Source: an uncultured bacterium
GTDB taxonomy: Bacteria; Planctomycetota; Phycisphaerae; Phycisphaerales; SM1A02
NCBI GenBank assembly: GCA_903861235.1
Contig: CAIOTP010000263.1
Location: 1 to 40,561, forward strand
Direction: 5' to 3'
DNA length: 40,561 nucleotides
A program made the translations under genes and the position numbers. Within the stretch, counting starts at the first letter, position 1; every line of letters starts with the position of its first letter. Under the pieces are notes generated by a model. The model made no database searches. It was not told the DNA's origin and was given only the letters and a program-made list of their open reading frames with translations. Shown here in pieces: positions 14,651 through 22,123 of this stretch.

Positions 14651-16654
14651 ATGACCATCATCCGCAAACTGCGGTGGACTCGGGCGTTCGGTGCTCTGGT
14701 GCTCCTCGGGCTGGTCTGCGTGCCCGACCCGCGGCCCGCCATGGCGCAGGCCACCGCGGGGGGCAACGCCGCAGAGGCGTGGCGAAGGGCCTTCCCGCTG
14801 CTCATGCCCATCGACGCCAGGCACAATCCCGCCGGCCTGCTCACCGCCGAGGAGTGGGAGTTGGTTCAGGATTCGAGTGATCGATTCGGCCTCGATGCCG
14901 GTCGCGACGACCAGATTCGAGTTCTCGTGGCCAAGCTCCAGCCCGCGTTCGACGCCCTGGACGAGGCGGCGGCACAGAGGAAGTGCGACTTCGGGCTCGA
15001 CCGCAGTCAAGGGTTTGCGCTGCTGCTGCCGCACCTGAGCAAGATGCGTCAGGCGACGCGCGTGATGCGGCTGAAGGCCGACATCCAGCTCGCCGACGGC
15101 GACCTTGAAGGCATGGTGCGCACCCAGAGCCAGATGACCACCATGTCGCTGCAGCCGGGCCAGGACCAGCTCGTCATCTCCACGCTGGTCGGACAGGCCA
15201 TGACGGGCGTGGCGCTGAGCTCGATCCGTGAATCGGTCGACCAGGGTGCGCTGAACCAGGAAGCCGCCAAGCAGCTGCTCGAAGGGCTGGCTCCGCTGCG
15301 CGCCACGGATCCCTTCGGCATGGCGGACGCGATCCGCGGCGAGTACGGCACGTTGGAGCGCGAGCTCCGAAACGCGGTGCGCGACGGCATGGACGGCGAC
15401 GAGTTCCTGCGAAGGTTCGGATCTCCCCAGAACGTGGGTGCGGTCGACCCGGCCGCCATGCTGCAGGCCATGCCGAGCCTGAAGCCCATCTACGAACTGC
15501 AGGCACAGGCGGCCCTGGAGCCGGACGAGCAGAAGGCCGCCGCACTGGCCCGCAAGGCCGGAAGGATGATCGAGTCGCTCCAAGGTCCGGCCGCCGGGTT
15601 TCGGGCCGTGATTCCCGCCCTGGATCGGCTGATCCAGAACCAGAGGCGAACGGCCGCCGAGGTGGCGTCGCTCGTGGCCCTGCTCAAGCGGCTTGCCGAG
15701 GATCCCGACGCGGCGGACAAGCTCCGCTCACCGGCCCTGCTGTGGGCCCGGGTGGCCGCGCGCGTGTACGCGATTCCCGACGACCGACAGGACGCGATCG
15801 CCCTGATCCTGATCGACGGTCCCAAGGAAGGCGACCCCCTGCTCGAATCGGGCGTGTCGTGCCTGCAGGGTTGCCGTGACACCATCCTGGCGGACATGGC
15901 GCTGGCCGCACAGCTGGAGCGCAAGGACATCGACTTCAGCCAGGTCCGTGGCGTGAACGGCAGTCCGCCCTTCAGGCTGCTGGGCGGCATGCGTGGGGCG
16001 GCACGACTGGCGTTGGCCGACATGTGGCTGCTGGATGCCGAGGACGCCATCGACCGACTGGAACTGGCCGCGGCGGCGGTGCAGGCGCTCTCCGCCGATC
16101 CGCACCAGGCCAGCAACTGCATGGCCATGGCCACCGCGAAGGAGCTGGTGCCGGCGGTGCGGCGGCTGCTCCGCACGCCCGGAATCGGGCCGGCCCAGCG
16201 CGAGCGCATGCAGAAGGCCATCGATCGGATCGACCGGACCGACCCGTTCGGATTCAAGGCGTCGCTCAAGCTGGAGCGAGAGCGACTTGCGAGCGACCTG
16301 GCAGGCCGCTGCGAACCCTCGGAACCGGACGAGCTTCGCAAGGCGCTGCGTCAGCGCCCGGCGGGGTGGGTGTTCTCCGCCTGGCTCGAGTCGAGGCTCT
16401 TCGTCTCGCCGCTTCCCCAGGAACCGGGCACGCTGGTGGACGTGGCGGACATCTTCCTGCCGGAGCGGGTGGACGCCCTTCGCGAGGCCTGCGAGCCGTT
16501 TGAAAAGGCGACCGTTCCGCCGCAACTGGCGCCCGATCGCCGGCTCCCTGCCCTGCGCGACCTGCCCGTGCCGGTGCTTCGTGACACCGCCGCGGACGCC
16601 GCCGAGGCGCAAGCCGTGCTCTCGCAGCTGGACGCCGCCCTGCGCGGCGAGTGA
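14651..16654 (+). CDS. Large exported helical protein with internal duplication
   Basis: A 667-residue protein with a signal peptide (about residues 1-32, cleaved near AMA-QA). The rest is almost entirely helical and alanine/leucine-rich. Two segments resemble each other. The first runs from CDFGLDRSQGFALLLPHLSKM through ADGDLEGMVR to RATDPFG; the second from DIDFSQVRGVNGSPPFRLLGGM through LDAEDAIDRLELA to DRTDPFG. Both have an MR-x-A-(T/A)-R helix, a run of helices and end in TDPFG plus a Glu/Arg-rich helix, so the protein looks like a tandem duplication. I recall similar hypothetical proteins in planctomycetes but can name no family. The ATG follows a near-leaderless -10 element. The stop lies 3 bp from that of the convergent lipoprotein gene. 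Confidence 0.8.
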   Translation: MTIIRKLRWTRAFGALVLLGLVCVPDPRPAMAQATAGGNAAEAWRRAFPLLMPIDARHNPAGLLTAEEWELVQDSSDRFGLDAGRDDQIRVLVAKLQPAFDALDEAAAQRKCDFGLDRSQGFALLLPHLSKMRQATRVMRLKADIQLADGDLEGMVRTQSQMTTMSLQPGQDQLVISTLVGQAMTGVALSSIRESVDQGALNQEAAKQLLEGLAPLRATDPFGMADAIRGEYGTLERELRNAVRDGMDGDEFLRRFGSPQNVGAVDPAAMLQAMPSLKPIYELQAQAALEPDEQKAAALARKAGRMIESLQGPAAGFRAVIPALDRLIQNQRRTAAEVASLVALLKRLAEDPDAADKLRSPALLWARVAARVYAIPDDRQDAIALILIDGPKEGDPLLESGVSCLQGCRDTILADMALAAQLERKDIDFSQVRGVNGSPPFRLLGGMRGAARLALADMWLLDAEDAIDRLELAAAAVQALSADPHQASNCMAMATAKELVPAVRRLLRTPGIGPAQRERMQKAIDRIDRTDPFGFKASLKLERERLASDLAGRCEPSEPDELRKALRQRPAGWVFSAWLESRLFVSPLPQEPGTLVDVADIFLPERVDALREACEPFEKATVPPQLAPDRRLPALRDLPVPVLRDTAADAAEAQAVLSQLDAALRGE

Positions 16655-16657
16655 GAC

Positions 16658-17245
16658 TCACTCGGCCAGGAACTTGCGGAACGCGGGGCCCCACTCCTCG
16701 CAGGCCTTCCGCGCGGTGCCCAGTTCGGAGAGCTTCTCGCCGCCGAAGCGCTGGGTGTCCATGGTGTTCATCCACGCAGCCACCACCTTGCCGCCGTTGC
16801 CGTCGGTCGCGAAGATCTCGCAGGCCGCGTAGCCGTAGCCGCGCTTCAGCAGCTGCGTCTGCGGGGCCACGTTGAGCATGGGCTTGTTGGGCTTGATGGC
16901 GGTGATCTGACCGCGCACCACCAGGGTTCGGTCGCCCTTGCCGCCCGCCTGCTCCAGCGCGCCTTGGAGGCTCTTCTGGAAGCGGGTGCGCAGATCCTCG
17001 AACTCCTCGGGCTTCAGCTCCAGATCCACCTGGCTGGCGACGGACACGGGTTCCACCTCCACCTTGCCGAAGTCGGAGAGCTTGAAACCCTTCGCCTTGA
17101 ACTGCGAGGTGTGATCGTCACCCTTGGCCTCCATCATGGGCACGTTCCGCGGAATGAACCCCGCGCGGCCGGCGGTGGTGCCGCCGCAGGCGGCCAGGCA
17201 GAGGGCGGTCGAGACCAGCGAGACGCGAAGGGCGGTGTGCAGCAT
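16658..17245 (-). CDS. DUF3313-like lipoprotein
   Basis: A 195-residue lipoprotein: MLHTALRVSLVSTALCLAAC has a good lipobox (LAAC) with the lipidated cysteine at residue 20. The mature part resembles DUF3313 lipoproteins: a conserved LVVRGQITAIKPNKPMLNV strand region, LKRGYGYAACEIFATDG and KVVAAWMNT. Family members are periplasmic or outer-membrane lipoproteins of unknown role. The ATG at 17245 was chosen over one at 17278 because it starts the signal peptide and has TACCTT 6 nt upstream, predicting a leaderless mRNA. It lies between the convergent gene at 14651-16654 and the ricT-lepB operon on the same strand. Confidence 0.83.
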   Translation of the reverse strand: MLHTALRVSLVSTALCLAACGGTTAGRAGFIPRNVPMMEAKGDDHTSQFKAKGFKLSDFGKVEVEPVSVASQVDLELKPEEFEDLRTRFQKSLQGALEQAGGKGDRTLVVRGQITAIKPNKPMLNVAPQTQLLKRGYGYAACEIFATDGNGGKVVAAWMNTMDTQRFGGEKLSELGTARKACEEWGPAFRKFLAE

Positions 17246-17251
17246 TCCGCA

Positions 17252-17257
17252 AAGGTA
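17252..17257 (-). promoter_or_regulatory. Putative -10 element (leaderless start)
   Basis: Minus-strand TACCTT ends 6 nt before the ATG at 17245. A TTGCGT lies 15 nt further upstream (17273-17278) and could act as a weak -35. Confidence 0.5.
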
Positions 17258-17305
17258 GCAACCACGCCACGAACGCAAGCCCGCGTGAATCGGGGGTGAG
17301 TCGAA

Positions 17306-18955
17306 TCAGCGAATGAACCGCAGCGATCCGAAGTTGGGCACCAGGTTGGGGCTTCGCCCGGAAGGATCCTGCATGTCCAGCCCGCCACCCAGCGGATAGG
17401 TGGCCGGGAAGTACACGCACCAGGCCTTGCCCACCAGCAGCTCGCCGGGCACCACGAAGGGCGCGTCGAAGTCGACGGCTTCCTTCAGGATGGGGTGCGG
17501 TCGGCCCCAGAAGCGGCTGTCACGGCTGGCGGGACTGTTGTCGCCCATGAGCGCGAAGTCGCGCGGCCCCAGGCGAGCCGGATTCTCCGGATCGCACGCG
17601 AAGGCACGACCCACCAGCAGCGGGCCGTTGGTGGGCATCTGGTTGCCCGGCAGCAGCACGCCGGGCTGGTAGTAGAGATCCCGATCGAGCCGGAGACTCC
17701 GCACCTCGAATGGCGTGCCGCCCAGCTTCCACGTGAGGGACTGGATCGACTGCGGCTTGGCGTCGTTGGGGTTCTGCACGTACCGCTGCAGGTCGATGCC
17801 GCTGGCCACCATGCGTTCCGTGGGCGAGGTGCCGTCCGGATCGAGCTCGTAGGGCATGCGGAGCACCTCCGAACCGTTCAGGAAGATCCACACCTGCTGG
17901 TCCACATGCCACACGTCGATGTCGAGCAGCTGATCAGGACTGGAGATCTTCGCCTCCTGCCGCGCCAAGGGCTTCACGCCTTCGCTCTCCGCCGGCGCCA
18001 CCGTGGCCACGACCTGCCCCTTGCGGACGTCGGCGGTGATGCGGAGGCCGCGAGTCACCAGCTCCAGCGTGGCGGCGAACGCCCCGGGATCCTTGGGCTC
18101 GAAGGTGCCGCGCACACGGATGTCCGACATGGGGAATTCGGGCACACGGCGCCATGCGTTGTAGGCGTTCCAGTCCGTGATCGGCCACGCCTTCAGGTCC
18201 AGCTCGAGCGCAGTGGCCGTGCTGTCGGGCCATGCCCACGCGCGGCCTTCGCCCAAGGTCCAGCGCGTCCGATCCGCCACCAGGGGCTTCAGGGCAGGAC
18301 CTGGCCATGGCCTTCGAAGCACCTGTTCCATGCGGCGCTGGTCGGCAGGCCGCCAGTCGCTTCGCCAGACCGGCTGCCAGACCGCTCGCTGCACCATCTC
18401 GGGCTTCCGCTGGATGCGAAGCTCCGCCGGCCTGGCTTCGAAAGCGCCGGTGAAGATGTCGCCGTCCGCGAGCACCAGGCTCTCGTTGGGCAGACCCACC
18501 AGACGCTTGATGTAGTTGGCCGAGTCGCCGATGGGAAACGGCGGATTCCGGAACACCGGCACGTCCCACCGCGACGGCGGCAGCAGCCAGGGCACGTACT
18601 TGAGGACCAGCACGCGATCGCCCGAGACGCTCTGTCGACGGAGCAGGCCCACCTCGGTCTCCCCCACCGGGTACTGCCGGGTGACCATGGGATCGATCAT
18701 GGGCACCCGCGCCGTGGGCGCCGCTCCGGTCTCGGTGAGTGGCCCGGCGTCCACCTCGTAGGCGTAGCCGGTGAAGTCGCCACGCATCCGCACGTGCTGT
18801 CCGCGCAGCGTGGGACCCATGGAGCCGGTCGGGATGAAGAACCCCTCCATGAAGAAGCCGCGGAAGATCATGGCCACCACGAAGGCGACGAAGAGCCCCT
18901 GCAGCGTGTCGATCCAGTCGCCGTCCTGGGCGGGGGCGGTCTCGGGCGTGGTCAT
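17306..18955 (-). CDS. lepB: Signal peptidase I with a large inserted domain
   Basis: A 549-residue membrane-anchored signal peptidase that would remove Sec/Tat signal peptides at the outer face of the cytoplasmic membrane. One helix (residues about 18-35) precedes box B, FFIPTGSMGPTL, with the nucleophile Ser45. Box D, NYIKRLVGLPNE, carries the general-base Lys150; the usual GD after GLP is NE. Box E, MGDNSPASRDSRFWG, is near residue 470 and intact. Typical enzymes have about 100 residues or fewer between D and E; here about 300 are inserted. Part of the insert (FEPKDPGAFAATLEL, WIFLNGSEVLR) looks like a LamG/concanavalin-type beta-sandwich. The ATG at 18955 shares ATGA with the ricT stop, so the genes are coupled. 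The catalytic residues are present, so activity is likely. Confidence 0.92.
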   Translation of the reverse strand: MTTPETAPAQDGDWIDTLQGLFVAFVVAMIFRGFFMEGFFIPTGSMGPTLRGQHVRMRGDFTGYAYEVDAGPLTETGAAPTARVPMIDPMVTRQYPVGETEVGLLRRQSVSGDRVLVLKYVPWLLPPSRWDVPVFRNPPFPIGDSANYIKRLVGLPNESLVLADGDIFTGAFEARPAELRIQRKPEMVQRAVWQPVWRSDWRPADQRRMEQVLRRPWPGPALKPLVADRTRWTLGEGRAWAWPDSTATALELDLKAWPITDWNAYNAWRRVPEFPMSDIRVRGTFEPKDPGAFAATLELVTRGLRITADVRKGQVVATVAPAESEGVKPLARQEAKISSPDQLLDIDVWHVDQQVWIFLNGSEVLRMPYELDPDGTSPTERMVASGIDLQRYVQNPNDAKPQSIQSLTWKLGGTPFEVRSLRLDRDLYYQPGVLLPGNQMPTNGPLLVGRAFACDPENPARLGPRDFALMGDNSPASRDSRFWGRPHPILKEAVDFDAPFVVPGELLVGKAWCVYFPATYPLGGGLDMQDPSGRSPNLVPNFGSLRFIR

Positions 18956-19914
18956 GGCAGCAGCTCCTCCACGGGCACCGCGATCTCGCGGCGACCCTCT
19001 TCCAGTCGCACCAGCACCAGCTGCACCAGGATCTTGCCGTCGATCACGGTGCCCGGGCCTTCCTCCGTGCGGACCACGGTGCCCTTCTTCGGCAGACGCT
19101 TGGCCAGCTCCTCGTAGGTCTGGTCCTCGTAGCGCAGGCAGCACATCAATCGGCCGCAACGGCCGCTGATCTTCAGCGGATCCATGGTGGCCTTCTGCGT
19201 CTTGGCGCTCTTCATGCCCACCGGCTTGAGCACCTTGAGGAAGTTCTTGCAGCAGCAGTGCTGGCCGCACTTCTCGTAGTCGGCCACCAGCCGCGCCTCG
19301 TCGCGGGCGCCGATCTGCTGGGCCACCACCGGCGTGTCGAAGGCCTGGCGAAGCGCCTCGACCAGCGGGCCCACATCCGGCTGGGACTCGTCGGTGGCCA
19401 TCCAGTGCAGCGTGAGCATCTCGCCGCCCAGGATGGCCTCGAGTTCGACCAGCTTCACCGGAAGCGCGAAGCCACGGGCCACCTCCCGGGCGCGGTCCAG
19501 CCTGGCGCGCGTGCTGGCCTGCATCCGGCTCCAGGCCTCCAGGTCCGCGGGCTCGGCCACCCGCAGCACGCGCCCCTCCGCGGTGAACGGATAGTCCTTG
19601 CCGCCGGATCGTTCGATGTACTTCAGCAGCTCGCTGCGCGAAACGCTCTTGCCGCAGCCGCCGTTGCCGCAGGTGGTGGTGAGCATCTCGCCCAGCTCGG
19701 TGCCGCGAGGGGTGCGCACCACAAGCTTGCTGCCGCACCCCGGTTTGGCGGAACCTTCATGAGGAAACTCCCCCACCATGCGCCGCGCTCCGTAGCGGAC
19801 CACGATGCTGGTGGGCGGCTTCAGGGCCGCGTAGACCTGCTCGTCCGTCCGAGCCCCGCCACGGGTGGCGGGATCGGCCTCCTGCTCGAAGATGGGAAGC
19901 GGGACGATGGGCAC
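18952..19914 (-). CDS. ricT: RicT-like PSP1-domain protein
   Basis: A 320-residue protein with the PSP1/RicT C-terminal region: CGQHCCCKNFLKVLKPVGM, then TQKATMDPLKISGRCG and RLMCCLRYEDQTYEELAKRLPKKG. In Bacillus, RicT (YaaT) works with RicA and RicF in an iron-sulfur-containing complex that affects RNase Y-dependent RNA maturation; elsewhere PSP1 proteins are less understood. The N-terminal part has an extra TTCGNGGCG cysteine cluster that I do not recall in Bacillus RicT. The start is GTG at 19914, preceded at 9 nt by TACGAT; in-frame starts further upstream would run into the divergent gene. The ATGA overlap with lepB indicates coupling. The iron-sulfur role here is inference. Confidence 0.85.
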   Translation of the reverse strand: MPIVPLPIFEQEADPATRGGARTDEQVYAALKPPTSIVVRYGARRMVGEFPHEGSAKPGCGSKLVVRTPRGTELGEMLTTTCGNGGCGKSVSRSELLKYIERSGGKDYPFTAEGRVLRVAEPADLEAWSRMQASTRARLDRAREVARGFALPVKLVELEAILGGEMLTLHWMATDESQPDVGPLVEALRQAFDTPVVAQQIGARDEARLVADYEKCGQHCCCKNFLKVLKPVGMKSAKTQKATMDPLKISGRCGRLMCCLRYEDQTYEELAKRLPKKGTVVRTEEGPGTVIDGKILVQLVLVRLEEGRREIAVPVEELLP

Positions 19915-19923
19915 GCAAGGATC

Positions 19924-19929
19924 ATCGTA
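19924..19929 (-). promoter_or_regulatory. Putative -10 element of the ricT-lepB operon
   Basis: Minus-strand TACGAT ends 9 nt before the GTG at 19914, leaving a leader of about two or three bases. Confidence 0.45.
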
Positions 19930-19944
19930 TCGGGCCGCCGGGCA

Positions 19945-19950
19945 TATCTT
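19945..19950 (+). promoter_or_regulatory. Putative -10 element (leaderless start)
   Basis: TATCTT ends 7 nt before the ATG at 19958. Its partner for the opposite gene lies 15 bp away, so the whole divergent promoter region is only 43 bp long. Confidence 0.5.
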
Positions 19951-19957
19951 CCGGACC

Positions 19958-22123
19958 ATGATCCAGCTGCTCAGCATCGTCGGAGTTCTCGCGATCGCCA
20001 CGCCCGCTCTCGCCCAGTCTGCGCCGCAGGCGTCGGCTTCGCAGGCTGTGGCGAGGAACTCGGGTGAGTGGCCGCAGGCCACCACGGTGGACGGTGTCAC
20101 CTACACCCTCAACCAGCCGCAGTTCACCGGACTCTCCGCGGGCACCGTGACCATGACCAGCGTGCTTCAGGTGAAGGGCGGTGACGGCGCGGCCCATGAG
20201 GGCATGGTCACCATGAACGCCTCCATGGCCACCGCGGACGTGGCCGGCATGGTGGAGCTCAACGGATTCTCGATCTCCAAGGTGGAGGGTCTGCCCGATC
20301 CAGCCGGGACGTCCACGGCGCTGGCCGGGAGCCTGGAAGGCATGGCCATCACGCTGCCCCTGTCCACGCTGACCGAGGACATCACGGTGACCGCCACCCG
20401 CAACGAGACGAAGCTCTCCACCGCGGTGCCCACGATCCTGGTGACCACGCAGCCCACGGTGCTGGTGTCGGTGAACGGACAGGAGGTGATCCGACCCGTG
20501 GGCAAGCCCGGTGACGGCACGGACGGCTGGTCCAGGACCATCAACACGCCCTTCATCCTGCTGCACCAGGAGGCTCGCGAGGGTGGCGCTCGCGTGGACC
20601 TCGTGCGGCTGGGATCGGATCGCTGGATGAAGCTGTCATCGCCGCGCCCGGTCGCCTCGCCCACCGGCATGATCGCCGTGTTCACGGCCACGCCGGCCGA
20701 TCCTCCTCCCGCCGCGGTCGTTGCGGCGCTCGGGAATCCGCCCGCCACGCCCGACGCCGCTCGCGACGACGTGGAACGCGTGGACGGCAGCACCGCCACG
20801 AATCCGCCGGCGGTCATGATCGCGACCGTGCCGGTGGTGCTGGTGGCCCTGCAGGGCGAGCCGAAGGTGGTGAACATCGGCAACGACATCGGCCTGGTCA
20901 CCAACACGGCCCAGACGGTGCTGGTCTGCAACCGGAGCCCGCGACTGTGGGTGCTGGCCAGCGGTCGCTGGTTCAGCGCCGACACCTGGACCGGCCCCTG
21001 GACCCTGGTGCCGCCCTCGAACGTGCCCAAGGCCTTCGGCTCCGTGGACACCTCGCGGCCGCGCGTGGCCGCCGCCATGGCGAGCGTGCCGGGCACCCCC
21101 GCCGCGAAGGAGGCGGTGGCCAGCACCGGACTGGTGCGCACCGTGGTGCTGCAGCGATCCAAGGCGGAGTGCGGGGTGACCTGGGACGGTGACCCGGCCT
21201 ACGCGACCGTGGAGGGCACGGACATGACCTACGCCACCAACAGCAGCCAGCCGGTGATCCGCTTCGGTGGCGCCGCCTACTGCTGCGATTCGGCGGCGTG
21301 GTTCAAGTCCACCGACGACCGGGGCCCCTGGACGCTCTGTGATGCGGTGCCCCAGGAGATCTACACCATTCCCGCGAACTGCCCCGTGTATCCGGTCACC
21401 TTCGTCCAGGTCTACGGCAGCGACGCCGACACGGTGACCTTCGGATTCACCAGCGGCTATGTGGGCACCTACACCCAGGATGGTGCGGTGGTGTTCGGCA
21501 CCGGCTACGACGGCGGCATCGGTCCGCAGACCTGGGGCACGCAGGCCACCTACGACTCCGACACCGGCACCTTCGCGCCACCGGCGGCGGACACCTGGGG
21601 TGCCTGGCAGCCGGCGGTCTGTCCCGAGGTGCTCGCTTCGGGCTGGTCAGGATGGGGCTGGTATCCGGGCTGGTCGGCGGCGTACGGCTGGGGCTGGGGT
21701 CATTGGGGTTGGAACGGCGGCTGGGACCGCTGGTGGAACAACTGGCACCCGTACGACGGCGACCGGTGGAACAACGCCTGGAACGACCGGAGCCGTGCCG
21801 ACCAGCTGCGCAACGGCGCCATGAACCGTGCAGTGAACGACCGCGGCTTCGACGAGCACGCGCTCGCCCGAGGAGGCAGCTGGAACGCCATCCAGCGCGG
21901 GATCGACGCCAAGGCCACCGACGCCCGCATGTGGAACATGGCCAACGCCAAGGGCGACTTCAACGATCCCCGCGCGGCCATGCGATCGGCCAACGGCAGC
22001 GCGGAGTTCGTGGGTGACGGGCATCGGTCGGCACCACAGGAGGGCCGTCGCCCCATGCAGCGCACGCCCAGCGGCTTCCACCAGGCGAACCACCCGGCGT
22101 CGCACGGTGGCGGTCGGCGCTAA
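19958..22123 (+). CDS. Exported three-repeat protein with Trp/Gly-rich C-terminus
   Basis: A 721-residue protein with a signal peptide (MIQLLSIVGVLAIATPALA, cleaved near residue 19). From about residue 155 there are three imperfect repeats of roughly 110-130 residues. Each begins with a (V/I)-P-x-x-L-V strand, has a G-x-x-(I/V) ... NT/NS-x-x-x-V section and a W-(F/M)-(K/S) then GPWTL element; the second has LASGRWFSADTWTGPW, the third AAWFKSTDDRGPWTL. A segment resembling VTFVQVYGSDADTVTFGFT and GYVGTY follows. Around residues 555-605 is a Trp/Gly-rich stretch, then a low-complexity hydrophilic tail. Similar unnamed proteins occur in proteobacteria, sometimes labelled carbohydrate-binding. 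Function is unknown. The ATG at 19958 follows TATCTT; the stop overlaps the der stop by 4 nt. Confidence 0.78.
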   Translation: MIQLLSIVGVLAIATPALAQSAPQASASQAVARNSGEWPQATTVDGVTYTLNQPQFTGLSAGTVTMTSVLQVKGGDGAAHEGMVTMNASMATADVAGMVELNGFSISKVEGLPDPAGTSTALAGSLEGMAITLPLSTLTEDITVTATRNETKLSTAVPTILVTTQPTVLVSVNGQEVIRPVGKPGDGTDGWSRTINTPFILLHQEAREGGARVDLVRLGSDRWMKLSSPRPVASPTGMIAVFTATPADPPPAAVVAALGNPPATPDAARDDVERVDGSTATNPPAVMIATVPVVLVALQGEPKVVNIGNDIGLVTNTAQTVLVCNRSPRLWVLASGRWFSADTWTGPWTLVPPSNVPKAFGSVDTSRPRVAAAMASVPGTPAAKEAVASTGLVRTVVLQRSKAECGVTWDGDPAYATVEGTDMTYATNSSQPVIRFGGAAYCCDSAAWFKSTDDRGPWTLCDAVPQEIYTIPANCPVYPVTFVQVYGSDADTVTFGFTSGYVGTYTQDGAVVFGTGYDGGIGPQTWGTQATYDSDTGTFAPPAADTWGAWQPAVCPEVLASGWSGWGWYPGWSAAYGWGWGHWGWNGGWDRWWNNWHPYDGDRWNNAWNDRSRADQLRNGAMNRAVNDRGFDEHALARGGSWNAIQRGIDAKATDARMWNMANAKGDFNDPRAAMRSANGSAEFVGDGHRSAPQEGRRPMQRTPSGFHQANHPASHGGGRR

